NCBI GenBank assembly: GCA_030430725.1
Contig: JAUIKP010000152.1
Span: forward strand, 1 to 7,433
Origin: Nitrospiria bacterium
GTDB taxonomy: Bacteria; Nitrospirota; Nitrospiria; Nitrospirales; UBA8639
Reading direction: 5' to 3'
DNA: 7,433 nt
Shown here: piece after piece, positions 1 through 6,940 of the stretch
Layout of the letters: each line of letters begins with the position of its first letter
Position numbering within the stretch: position 1 is the stretch's first letter
The notes under the pieces: model-generated
Seen by the model: only the letters and a program-made list of their open reading frames with translations
Told to the model about the DNA's origin: nothing
Database searches by the model: none
Position numbers and translations under genes: made by a program

Positions 1-1149
1 ATCCACCAACAGGCTGGTCTTTTCAGGAACCGGCTTGGCAGCTGCCTGTCGTCGCATGTAGGTGGGCCGGTCGAGATCCTCAGAACCGTTGCTAGCCCCA
101 TTTTCCGCAGGCACAGCCACCAATGCCGGTTTTTTAACGGGCTCTACCACAAGGGTCGGCTGATGGGCATTGGAAAATCGCATGACCGACTCGGTCTGTT
201 CGAATCCTGTGGCAATAACCGTCACAGTCAATTCATCCCCTAGTTCAGGGTTAATGACCTGACCCACGATGATATTCGCTTGAGGATCCGCCGCTTCTCG
301 GGCAATATTGGAGGCTTCGTTCACTTCATACAACGTGAGGTTGGGGCCGCCGGTAATATTCAACAACAACCCTCTTGCCCCTTCCACGCTTCCATCTTCC
401 AGCAAGGGGCTGGCAATGGCTTGTCTGGCCGCATCGCCTGCTCGCGTCGAACCCCGACCCGTTCCCATTCCCATCACCGCTCGTCCGGAATAGCCCATGA
501 CCGTCCGTACATCGGCAAAATCCACATTGACCAAGCCCGGAGTGGTAATGACATCCGAAATACCCTGAATAGCCTGACGCAACACATCATCCGCAATCTT
601 AAACGCCTCTACAAGCGGCGTACTTTTATCAACCATTCCCAAAAGTTTCTGATTGGGGATGATCAAGAGGGAATCCACGTACTTCTTTAATTCACGAATC
701 CCTTCTTCCGCAAAGCTGGTCCGCCGGTTTCCTTCATATTGGAAGGGTTTGGTCACCACCCCCACCGTGAGAATGCCCAACTCTTTGGCAATTTTTGCTG
801 CAACGGGAGCACCACCTGTTCCCGTTCCCCCACCCATTCCTGCCGTGACAAAGACCATATCCGACCCCTCCAAAGCCTCACGGATCTGGTGTTCACTTTC
901 CATTGCGGATTCTTTCCCCACATCCGGCTTGGCTCCTGCTCCTAACCCACGCGTCCGCTCAGGACCCAATTGGATTTTGTACGACGCGAGCGAGCGACCC
1001 AGGGCTTGTAAATCGGTATTGGCCACGACAAATTCTACCCGGCTTAAGCCGGCTTCAATCATCGTATTCACGGCGTTGCACCCGGCACCTCCGACACCGA
1101 CCACTTTGATGTTAATAACCGATTGCTCCTCATCAGACAGTGAAAACAT
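1..1149 (-). CDS. ftsZ: Cell division protein FtsZ, tubulin-like GTPase (3' end beyond window)
   Basis: FtsZ is a cytoplasmic GTPase that polymerises at mid-cell into the Z ring, the scaffold of the divisome. The frame is open for 383 codons from ATG at 1149 to the window edge with no stop, so the extreme C-terminus is missing. Translation shows the N-terminal nucleotide fold ([13 protein letters not shown], about residues 16-28), the tubulin signature GGGTGTG (106-112), the loop PFQYEGNRR (135-143) and the synergy loop NVDFADV (208-214), whose acidic residues D210 and D213 complete the GTPase site of the neighbouring subunit. The globular core ends near residue 320. A short linker of roughly 30 residues follows, then [10 protein letters not shown] (359-368), which matches the conserved C-terminal peptide that binds FtsA and other partners. 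At least 15 further residues follow it. Start choice is firm: a strong Shine-Dalgarno sits just upstream and the N-terminus matches the family. It is the last gene of the visible cluster, 112 bases after ftsA. Confidence 0.98.
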   Translation of the reverse strand, partial: MFSLSDEEQSVINIKVVGVGGAGCNAVNTMIEAGLSRVEFVVANTDLQALGRSLASYKIQLGPERTRGLGAGAKPDVGKESAMESEHQIREALEGSDMVFVTAGMGGGTGTGGAPVAAKIAKELGILTVGVVTKPFQYEGNRRTSFAEEGIRELKKYVDSLLIIPNQKLLGMVDKSTPLVEAFKIADDVLRQAIQGISDVITTPGLVNVDFADVRTVMGYSGRAVMGMGTGRGSTRAGDAARQAIASPLLEDGSVEGARGLLLNITGGPNLTLYEVNEASNIAREAADPQANIIVGQVINPELGDELTVTVIATGFEQTESVMRFSNAHQPTLVVEPVKKPALVAVPAENGASNGSEDLDRPTYMRRQAAAKPVPEKTSLLVD

Positions 1150-1154
1150 ACGAC

Positions 1155-1165
1155 TCCTCCTTTCT
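1155..1165 (-). promoter_or_regulatory. Strong ribosome binding site of ftsZ
   Basis: Read on the minus strand this is AGAAAGGAGGA, followed closely by the ATG at 1149. It contains a full AGGAGG core. It is the second copy of an 11-base sequence found identically at 1242-1252. A strong site fits the need for many FtsZ molecules relative to FtsA and FtsQ. Confidence 0.85.
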
Positions 1166-1170
1166 ACCAC

Positions 1171-1191
1171 TCCCCTCGTAGCCCATGGGGA
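1171..1191 (-). other. Small hairpin upstream of the ftsZ ribosome site
   Basis: The minus strand has TCCCC, an 11-base loop, then GGGGA, giving a 5-bp stem that ends 5 bases before the ftsZ Shine-Dalgarno block. Immediately upstream lies a perfect 10-base palindrome, CAATTAATTG (1192-1201). Both are short enough to arise by chance. No U-run follows, so this is not a terminator. Confidence 0.3.
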
Positions 1192-1206
1192 CAATTAATT
1201 GATGAC

Positions 1207-1239
1207 TCATCTTGGCTCACGAAGCAGGCACGGATCCAT
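1207..1239 (-). CDS. Possible ten-codon leader reading frame between ftsA and ftsZ
   Basis: ATG at 1239 opens MDPCLLREPR and stops at TGA (1207-1209). It is preceded by AGAAAGGAGGA (1242-1252), identical to the ftsZ ribosome site and only 2 bases from the ATG by that block (3 bases after the AGGAGG core, which is shorter than ideal). The ATG is the 3-base loop of a perfect inverted repeat (GGATC at 1240-1244, GATCC at 1232-1236), so folding could hide the start. The stop overlaps another ATG at 1210 as ATGA; that second frame of 25 codons ends at 1133, inside ftsZ. No function is recognised. It may be a leader peptide, the remnant of a duplicated ribosome site, or chance. Confidence 0.2.
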   Translation of the reverse strand: MDPCLLREPR

Positions 1240-1261
1240 GATCCTCCTTTCTTGTCATGAT

Positions 1262-2515
1262 TTAAAAAAAGTTCATGATCCACCCCTTCATTTTACCGAC
1301 CAGACCACCGGCCCATCGCCCGGATTTTTTGCCTTTGCCGGCTCCCGGCCCCACAAGTTCAAACTCATTTTCATGACTCACCGAATGGACGATGAGCCCC
1401 ACAGCCGTCGAGTAGCTTGGGTTACTGACTATTTCCCGTAACCCTTCCACCCCGATTGGCCTCCCTAACCGCACCGACAGATTAAGCACCTGTTCCGCCA
1501 CTTCGGCCATGCCCGGCAGTAAGGAGGTTCCCCCCGTCAACACACCCCCGGCTACCAACATCCCGTCATACCCGGCACGACGGATTTCACGGAGCACGAG
1601 TTCGAACATTTCTTCCACCCGTGGAGAAAGAATTTGCGCCACCAACGCTCGAGGCATGACCCGAGGCGGCCGTCCTCCGACACTCGGCACTTCAATCCCT
1701 TCGTCCTCATTCACCAAGAAACTACTGGCCACCCCGTATTTCAGTTTTATTTTTTCCGCCTCCTCCGGCGCGGTTTTCAGTCCCATTGCCAGATCCCCGG
1801 TGAGATGGCTCCCCCCGATGGGAAGCACCGCCGAGTGCCTAATACATCCCTCGACAAAAATCGCGATATCGGTGGTACCTCCCCCGATATCCACCATCAC
1901 GACCCCCAGGTCTTTCTCCTCATGGGTCAGCACGGCCGCGCTGGAGGCTAATGGCTGTAACACAATATCGACGACATCCAATCCCGCCCGGCTGACACAC
2001 CGGATAAGATTTTGTGCCGAGGTGACCGCACCGGTCACAATGTGCACATCGACTTCCAACCGTGATCCCGCAATACCCAATGGATCGCGAATCCCTTCCT
2101 GATCATCCACAATAAATTCCCGGGGGAGCACATGAAGAATTTGGCGGTCTGGAGCCGGCACGGCGCAGGCTCGTGCGGTATCGACCGCCCGACGGACATC
2201 CGCCTTGGTCACTTCTCGTTTTTTTAAGGCCACCACGCCTTGCGCACTTTCACTCCCGATATGGCTTCCCGCAATCCCTGTATACACCGAGTTGATTTGG
2301 ACCGCCGACATCAATTCTGCTTCCTCCACGGCCCGTTTGATGGACTCCACCGTACTGTCCATGTTGACGACCATGCCTTTTCTCAATCCGTTCGAACGAT
2401 GTGAGCCCACCCCGATCACATGAATGGAGTGATCATCCTGAATTTCACCCACCACCGCGCAAATTTTGGTTGTCCCGATGTCCAGCCCCACGACGATGTG
2501 TTCTTTTTTGGGCAT
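1262..2515 (-). CDS. ftsA: Cell division protein FtsA, actin-like membrane anchor of the Z ring
   Basis: FtsA is an actin-fold ATP-binding protein that binds the C-terminal peptide of FtsZ, attaches filaments to the inner membrane and recruits late division proteins. The 417-residue product has the usual length. The phosphate-1 motif VVGLDIGTTKICAVVGE spans residues 8-24, the FtsA-specific 1C subdomain lies at roughly 85-165, phosphate-2 is VVMVDIGGGTTDIAIF (205-220), and the adenosine motif is VAGGVLTGGTSLLPGM (321-336). After a Gly/Lys-rich linker (390-399) the C-terminus WAGGLVGKMKGWIMNFF (401-417) forms a basic amphipathic helix, the expected membrane-targeting sequence. ATG at 2515 is 3 bases after the ftsQ stop; AGAGGA inside the end of ftsQ is the likely ribosome site, so the two genes are probably translationally coupled. 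Nothing appears truncated or missing. Confidence 0.97.
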   Translation of the reverse strand: MPKKEHIVVGLDIGTTKICAVVGEIQDDHSIHVIGVGSHRSNGLRKGMVVNMDSTVESIKRAVEEAELMSAVQINSVYTGIAGSHIGSESAQGVVALKKREVTKADVRRAVDTARACAVPAPDRQILHVLPREFIVDDQEGIRDPLGIAGSRLEVDVHIVTGAVTSAQNLIRCVSRAGLDVVDIVLQPLASSAAVLTHEEKDLGVVMVDIGGGTTDIAIFVEGCIRHSAVLPIGGSHLTGDLAMGLKTAPEEAEKIKLKYGVASSFLVNEDEGIEVPSVGGRPPRVMPRALVAQILSPRVEEMFELVLREIRRAGYDGMLVAGGVLTGGTSLLPGMAEVAEQVLNLSVRLGRPIGVEGLREIVSNPSYSTAVGLIVHSVSHENEFELVGPGAGKGKKSGRWAGGLVGKMKGWIMNFF

Positions 2516-2518
2516 GTC

Positions 2519-3340
2519 CTATAGTGTCCTCTTGCGAAAAATGACTTTTTGAGCAAATCGCAAATCCACTTCTTGCGACCGACCTTCAATTTTCTCCTTC
2601 ACGGTGGGATACAACACCAAAAATCGTTCCCACTGATCCTCCACCTCACGCCCGAATTGAAACCGGACATTGGGAAGATCCACGATCGTCGTATGAGGTT
2701 GAGACACATCAATCCGCGGTCTGCCCGAAAACTGCTGAGATAGCAACTCGGCAATGTGAATACCCTGCTTAGCGCGTCGATGGCCTTCGGCTTGATGTTG
2801 TGTCATAAATGTGGAGGTCACCCCATCAACGATAGGTAATGTCGTTTTCGTCTGCACCTTCCCTTTCGGCAACAGATACCCTTCTGCATCCAGATAATAG
2901 GGTTCGTTTGGTGATGCAAACACCGCTGCAGGCTGACGCTCAGTCACCTGGATCACCAGTGAATGGGGCAACACCCGCTCAAAGGCAACCGACCCAATCC
3001 AAGGATGCGATTCCAAGCGGTTCGCGAGCAACTCTGAGTCCACAGAGAACAAACTGGTCTGTGGCGCCAAATCCAGCTTCGTCAAAATTTCATCGCGCGT
3101 CACTCGATCCAAGCCCACAACCGTGATCTGTTGAATTTCCGTCCACTCATCCGCCCACCGCAACACCTGACGCCCTCCTACGACAACCACCACGATTAGA
3201 CAGGCCAGGACACCTCCGATCACGACACGCCGGACCCGCGAGGCTGTCGATGACGCCTTCCCTTTCTTCGGTCCACCGGTTTTTTTCAGTGGCCGGTTTT
3301 TTCGAGGCCGTTTCGTGTGAAGGGATTCTCCCGGTATCAT
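2519..3340 (-). CDS. ftsQ: Cell division protein FtsQ (POTRA-domain divisome linker)
   Basis: FtsQ is a bitopic inner-membrane protein that bridges the early cytoplasmic ring and the periplasmic late divisome, with FtsB and FtsL as usual partners. The 273-residue product has a strongly basic cytoplasmic tail (1-38, rich in K and R), one transmembrane segment at about 39-56 (VVIGGVLACLIVVVVVGG), and a periplasmic POTRA domain at about 69-137. The POTRA domain begins IQQITVVGLDRVTRDEIL and includes the typical ESHPWIGSVAFERVLPHSL stretch (110-128) and ITERQP-like VTERQP (132-137). The following beta domain has YYLDAEGYLLP (148-158) and LPIVDG (168-173), typical of FtsQ/DivIB. The ATG at 3340 overlaps the ddl stop as ATGA, and AGGAG sits upstream inside the ddl end, indicating coupled translation. 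The sequence is divergent overall, as is usual for FtsQ, but context and architecture agree. Confidence 0.95.
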   Translation of the reverse strand: MIPGESLHTKRPRKNRPLKKTGGPKKGKASSTASRVRRVVIGGVLACLIVVVVVGGRQVLRWADEWTEIQQITVVGLDRVTRDEILTKLDLAPQTSLFSVDSELLANRLESHPWIGSVAFERVLPHSLVIQVTERQPAAVFASPNEPYYLDAEGYLLPKGKVQTKTTLPIVDGVTSTFMTQHQAEGHRRAKQGIHIAELLSQQFSGRPRIDVSQPHTTIVDLPNVRFQFGREVEDQWERFLVLYPTVKEKIEGRSQEVDLRFAQKVIFRKRTL

Positions 3341-4320
3341 GACGTAGAACTCCTGGTGCTTCTCATTTGACCTGAAGACCCTCCGATCTTTTTCGGTAGA
3401 GCCTCACGTAATATCCGTTCAACCAGCTCATCATAGTCCCACCCGATCTGTGCCGCTGCCATGGGAAGCAAACTCCGTTCAGTCATACCGGGAATGGTGT
3501 TCAATTCGAGAATATACGGACGTCCATTGGTATGAATGCGAAAATCGACTCGAGCGGCCCCGCGACACCCTAACGCCTGATAGGCACGAACGCTGTACTC
3601 ACGGAGAGCGGTTTCCAGTTTTGAAGAAAGCGAAGCCGGACACACATAACGAGTTGCCGCCTTTCCATATTTGGCCGTAAAATCATAAAATCCCCCGGGA
3701 ACGATGATTTCTACGCCGGGTAAGACCTCGTTGCCAAATACCCCCACCGCCACTTCCCTGCCCGGAATATATTTTTCCACCACCAACTGCTCTCCATATC
3801 GATAAGCTTCTTGCAAGGCCTCCTTCCATTGAGATGGTTTGCGAACAATTGAGACACCAAACGTGGACCCCTCCGCACAAGGCTTCACCACCACAGGCAT
3901 GCCTAAGTTGAGAGGTGGACGAGCCGGGATCATTTTCCCGGATAGGGTCATGCCTGGCGGGACGGGTACCTTGGCAGCCTGAAGGACCACACGCGTCAAT
4001 CCCTTGTTCATGCAGACGGCACTCGCACTGACGCCCGATCCGGTATACGGCATCCCCATGACTTCCAACATCCCTTGAACCGTGCCATCTTCTCCTCCCG
4101 GTCCATGCAACGCCAGAAAGGCCACCGAAATTTTCTTTGCCCGAATCTGATGCGGCAATGAGGCATCGACTTCGATGGGGATCACCGTATATCCACGTCG
4201 TTTCAACGCATCACAGATGGAACGCCCCGTCTTAAGCGAAATCTCTCTTTCAGCCGAAGATCCACCCATTAGCACACCGACTCGCAAAGATTTCTGTGTC
4301 ATCATTCCTTGTGTCTTCAC
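3337..4320 (-). CDS. ddl: D-alanine--D-alanine ligase
   Basis: Ddl is a cytoplasmic ATP-grasp enzyme that joins two D-alanines; MurF then adds the dipeptide to the UDP-MurNAc tripeptide. Family motifs appear in order: MGGSSAEREISL (18-29, with the N-terminal substrate Glu E24), HGPGGEDGTVQG (72-83), PYTGSGVSASAVCMNK (91-106), VVVKPCAEGSTFGV (143-156, the ATP lysine and the glycine-rich loop), YDFTAKY (212-218, with the substrate-loop tyrosine), AARVDF (265-260 region, about 255-260) and LELNTIPGMTERSLLPMAA (271-289, with metal ligands E272 and N274). Small departures are MNK where MDK is usual and GST for GSS; both look conservative. The C-terminal tail after about 310 is Ser/Arg-rich and not conserved. 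The longest start is GTG at 4320; ATG at 4305 or 4302 would remove 5 or 6 residues and is equally compatible with the family. Its stop overlaps the ftsQ start. Confidence 0.97.
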   Translation of the reverse strand: MKTQGMMTQKSLRVGVLMGGSSAEREISLKTGRSICDALKRRGYTVIPIEVDASLPHQIRAKKISVAFLALHGPGGEDGTVQGMLEVMGMPYTGSGVSASAVCMNKGLTRVVLQAAKVPVPPGMTLSGKMIPARPPLNLGMPVVVKPCAEGSTFGVSIVRKPSQWKEALQEAYRYGEQLVVEKYIPGREVAVGVFGNEVLPGVEIIVPGGFYDFTAKYGKAATRYVCPASLSSKLETALREYSVRAYQALGCRGAARVDFRIHTNGRPYILELNTIPGMTERSLLPMAAAQIGWDYDELVERILREALPKKIGGSSGQMRSTRSSTS

Positions 4321-4381
4321 CTTGTGATCAGCCTTTCACTCTGACTACGTCTCTTCGGCACCACCACCCAATCTGACATCT

Positions 4382-5302
4382 CTACGATTCTCCAATAATT
4401 TTCCATTCAAGCTGAAGACGGACGCCAAACTTTTTGGCCACGGCTAGCCGGACTTTTCGAATCAATGCTAAGACTTGGCCGGCGGTAGCCGCTCCTCTAT
4501 TCACAATAAAATTGGCATGTTTGGTCGAAATTTCAGCATCCCCAACCCGCACGCCCTTTAATCCTGCCGCTTCAACTAACCGTCCGGCAGAATCTCCCGG
4601 CGGATTTTTAAACACGGATCCGGCATTGGGAAGGGTTAACGGTTGGGTCTCCCTCCGGTACTGCAGATAGGTTTTGGTTTTTGTCTCAACCTGCTCTTTA
4701 TCCGAAAGCGCTAACTGAACCCACGCACCCACGACGATACCTTTGGGGAGCGTCGCCTTCCGATAGGCAAATGACATGTTGGAAGCCTCGACTCGTACGC
4801 GATGTCCACGAAGATTCACCAAATCCACGGCATGCAAGACCTCCTGCATTTCCCCCAACTGCGTCCCGGCATTCATCACCACCCCCCCGCCGACGGTTCC
4901 CGGAATTCCTGCCGCCCACTCCATTCCGGACAGATGATGCCCCACCGCAAATTGCATTAACTTGGGCAACCGGACTCCCGCCTGGGCATACACCACGTGA
5001 CCGGCTTCTTCATGTATCCCGGTTAAGTGTTTCAATTGCATGACAATGCCTCGAATGCCTTTATCGCGAACGACGACATTGGTCCCCCCTAATACCACGA
5101 AAGGAATCCCTTCTGTTCGAGCCCCGACGATTACGCGAATGACGTCTTCCACATCCAATGGGAAGACCAGCACATCCGCCGGACCTCCCACCTGCAACGA
5201 AAGAAGAGGCAACAGAGATTCGTTCCAGTGGACTTCTCCTTGCACATGCTGCACGGCTCGCTGAAGCCGTTTCGCTGTCACTTTCGGCCGGCCGGTCTTC
5301 AT
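4382..5302 (-). CDS. murB: UDP-N-acetylenolpyruvoylglucosamine reductase MurB
   Basis: MurB is a cytoplasmic flavoprotein that uses NADPH to reduce UDP-GlcNAc-enolpyruvate to UDP-MurNAc, the substrate of MurC encoded just upstream. The 306-residue length and the architecture fit the shorter type II MurB. Visible motifs are VGGPADVLVFP (38-48), the FAD site VVLGGTNVVVRD (69-80, with Thr in place of the usual Ser), AGIPGTVGGGVVMNAG (131-146), FAYRKA (178-183, catalytic Arg 181), LPNAGSVFKNP (224-234, proton-donor Ser 229) and DAEISTKHANFIVN (255-268). The C-terminus FGVRLQLEWKIIGE (292-305) aligns E299 with the catalytic Glu of the family. ATG at 5302 is 38 bases after murC; the preceding codons in this frame give no other start. 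The ribosome site is modest (GAAGG, 8 bases upstream). Confidence 0.97.
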   Translation of the reverse strand: MKTGRPKVTAKRLQRAVQHVQGEVHWNESLLPLLSLQVGGPADVLVFPLDVEDVIRVIVGARTEGIPFVVLGGTNVVVRDKGIRGIVMQLKHLTGIHEEAGHVVYAQAGVRLPKLMQFAVGHHLSGMEWAAGIPGTVGGGVVMNAGTQLGEMQEVLHAVDLVNLRGHRVRVEASNMSFAYRKATLPKGIVVGAWVQLALSDKEQVETKTKTYLQYRRETQPLTLPNAGSVFKNPPGDSAGRLVEAAGLKGVRVGDAEISTKHANFIVNRGAATAGQVLALIRKVRLAVAKKFGVRLQLEWKIIGES

Positions 5303-5340
5303 TGTTACAACCTTCGATTTCCATGACTCTCCGTATGTGA

Positions 5341-6720
5341 TTACAACGATTCCAACAAATCAGTTCCGACTTTCCAGACATCCCCCGCTCCCAGGGTCAA
5401 CAGCACATCGCCCTCACGAAGCTCCTCACACAATTTGGAAATCAAACCGGAATCACGATTGAGCCATTGGACAGAAGGATGACCAGACGCCCGAATGGTG
5501 TCGGCCATCATTTGTCCGGTGATCCCGGGAATCGGCGCCTCACCGGCCGGATAGATATCCATGACATACACGCGATCCGCCTGTTCAAACGCCTTGGCAA
5601 AGTCGTCGGCAAGGTCCCTGGTTCTTGAAAACCGATGTGGTTGAAACACCACGATCAGCGGGCGCTGCCACGCGGCCCGCGCAGCCGCCAAGGTGGCACG
5701 AATCTCGGTAGGATGGTGTCCATAGTCGTCCACCACCACGATGCCGTTTTTTTCCCCACGAATCTGGAACCGCCGCTCGACTCCTGCAAAGGCCGCCAAC
5801 CCTGCCCGGATCAAATCCACCGGCACATCCAATTCCAATGCCACCCCGATGGCCGCTAGCGCATTGGCCACGTTATGCACACCCGGAATACGAATACGGA
5901 AAGGCCCAAGCTTTTGATCCCGGTAATGGGCCCGAAATTCCACGCCCATGGTTTTCGTTTCAATATCGGTTGCAAACAGATCAGAAGTCAGCACACCGGA
6001 AAAATCACTCATTCCATAGGTGTGATATCGCTTCACCACCCGAGGCAGGAGCTTGCGAATCCAGGGATCATCGGCACACACAATCGCCACGCCGTAGAAA
6101 GGAATCTTATTGATAAATTCTAAAAACGCCTCTTGAAGACCTTCCATGTTTCCATAATGATCGAGGTGCTCACGGTCGATATTCGTCACGACCACGATGG
6201 AAGGTGACAACCGCAGAAACGACCCGTCACTCTCGTCGGCTTCCGCAATCAGCAGATCACTCCGGCCCAATCGGGCATGGGTACCCATAGCATTCACCTT
6301 GCCCCCAATCACGAATGTGGGGTCGAGGCCGGCTTGCGCAAGAATCGAGGCGACCATTGACGTCGTGGTGGTTTTTCCATGAGCGCCGGCGATGGCAATG
6401 CCGTACTTCAATCGCATCAGCTCTGCCAGCATCTCCGCTCGTGGAATGACCGGGATCACCTTGGCCCTGGCCGCACGAATTTCCGGATTGGACCCGGCAA
6501 TGGCCGACGACACCACCACCACTTGCGCCCCTTCCACATTCGATTCCTGATGCCCGATAAACACCGTGCCCCCTAATTCCTCTAACCGGCGGATCGTGTC
6601 AGACGACCCCACATCGGAGCCGGTCACCTTATACCCTAACGTGAGGAGCACCTCTGCGATGCCACTCATCCCGCTTCCCCCGATACCGACCAAATGAATG
6701 TGTTGAATTTTTCGAAACAT
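5341..6720 (-). CDS. murC: UDP-N-acetylmuramate--L-alanine ligase MurC
   Basis: MurC is the cytoplasmic ATP-dependent ligase that adds L-alanine to UDP-MurNAc, the first step of stem peptide assembly. The 459-residue product is full length for the family. Domain 1 holds the UDP-binding loop LVGIGGSGMSGIAEV (10-24) and GSDVGSS (34-40). Domain 2 holds the ATP P-loop AGAHGKTTTTSMV (111-123), EADESDGSFL (160-169), TNIDREHLDHYG (179-190) and NVANALAAIG (283-292). Domain 3 holds DDYGHHPTEI (331-340), FQPHRFSRT (359-367) and LGAGDVWKVG (443-452). The ATG at 6720 is fixed by an in-frame TAA three codons upstream and by the match at residue 1. The only ribosome-site candidate is GGAAG (6732-6736), weak and 11 bases away. 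Upstream is an unusual 324-base gap; murB follows after 38 bases. Confidence 0.98.
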   Translation of the reverse strand: MFRKIQHIHLVGIGGSGMSGIAEVLLTLGYKVTGSDVGSSDTIRRLEELGGTVFIGHQESNVEGAQVVVVSSAIAGSNPEIRAARAKVIPVIPRAEMLAELMRLKYGIAIAGAHGKTTTTSMVASILAQAGLDPTFVIGGKVNAMGTHARLGRSDLLIAEADESDGSFLRLSPSIVVVTNIDREHLDHYGNMEGLQEAFLEFINKIPFYGVAIVCADDPWIRKLLPRVVKRYHTYGMSDFSGVLTSDLFATDIETKTMGVEFRAHYRDQKLGPFRIRIPGVHNVANALAAIGVALELDVPVDLIRAGLAAFAGVERRFQIRGEKNGIVVVDDYGHHPTEIRATLAAARAAWQRPLIVVFQPHRFSRTRDLADDFAKAFEQADRVYVMDIYPAGEAPIPGITGQMMADTIRASGHPSVQWLNRDSGLISKLCEELREGDVLLTLGAGDVWKVGTDLLESL

Positions 6721-6940
6721 AATGTTTTAGACTTCCAGGGTTGAAGGGAGGATCACCGAAAACGGTCACTTGATGCCCCCACCGCTTGGGACGCATGACC
6801 TGAAAGTCTGGAGATCTAGACTCAAAACCGACTCGGCCTACAGGGCTCGCGACTTCATTATGAGGCCCTCGTAGGACACGGCGACCATTTGGGATCTTCC
6901 AGACGTGGTCCTGACAGGACATACTCTTCATTCCCTGCAA
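6629..6940 (-). CDS. Possible 103-residue reading frame preceding and overlapping murC
   Basis: A frame opens at TTG (6938-6940), 5 bases after AGGAGG (6946-6951), a better ribosome site than that of murC. It runs across most of the murG-murC gap and stops at 6629, 92 bases inside murC in another frame. The product (begins MQGMKSMSCQDH if TTG initiates) is basic, rich in R, G, P and H, has no transmembrane segment or known motif, and its last 30 residues are simply murC read out of frame. I recognise no family. The long overlap and low-complexity composition argue against a real protein. The strong ribosome site is the only positive sign. It could instead be a short translated leader, with translation starting at TTG or at ATG 6931. 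Confidence 0.18.
   Translation of the reverse strand: MQGMKSMSCQDHVWKIPNGRRVLRGPHNEVASPVGRVGFESRSPDFQVMRPKRWGHQVTVFGDPPFNPGSLKHYVSKNSTHSFGRYRGKRDEWHRRGAPHVRV
6729..6809 (-). promoter_or_regulatory. Possible RNA hairpin covering the murC ribosome site
   Basis: On the transcript AGACUUUCAGG (6809 to 6799) can pair with CCUGGAAGUCU (6739 to 6729): 11 consecutive pairs, one being U-G. The second arm contains GGAAG (6732-6736), the only ribosome-site candidate of murC, and ends 8 bases before the murC ATG. The loop is 59 bases with a small 4-bp stem inside. The first arm also matches AGUCU (6818-6822) just upstream, giving an alternative short hairpin that would exclude the long one. This is the geometry of a switch, but it is deduced only by eye and could be chance. 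Confidence 0.3.
6908..6920. repeat. Perfect 13-base palindrome, possible operator
   Basis: GTCCTG, one central base, CAGGAC: six perfect base pairs around a single-base centre, inside the murG-murC spacer. The symmetry resembles a dimer-binding site for a regulator, but no regulator gene is present and one copy is seen. As RNA it cannot form a hairpin with a one-base loop, so if functional it would act as DNA. Confidence 0.3.

Noticed and set aside
280..1198. Plus-strand open frames of 61-181 codons opposite ftsZ
   Set aside because: The minus strand encodes an intact FtsZ with all motifs. The plus-strand products are basic, Pro/Ser/Thr-rich and family-less, as expected for antisense shadows in a GC-rich gene.
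1509..2102. Plus-strand frame of 197 codons opposite ftsA
   Set aside because: It is antisense to the conserved core of FtsA, shows no domain, and has no ribosome site worth noting.
5061..5324. ATG at 5324 with GGAGAG just upstream, opening a frame through the murB start
   Set aside because: The spacing is too short, the frame differs from murB, and the product is murB read out of frame. murB itself has GAAGG 8 bases before its ATG.
6837..6875. Hairpin AGGGC/GCCCT near 6842-6870 as terminator of murG
   Set aside because: The stem is only 5 bp with a long loop and a bulge, and no U-run follows, so termination is unlikely.
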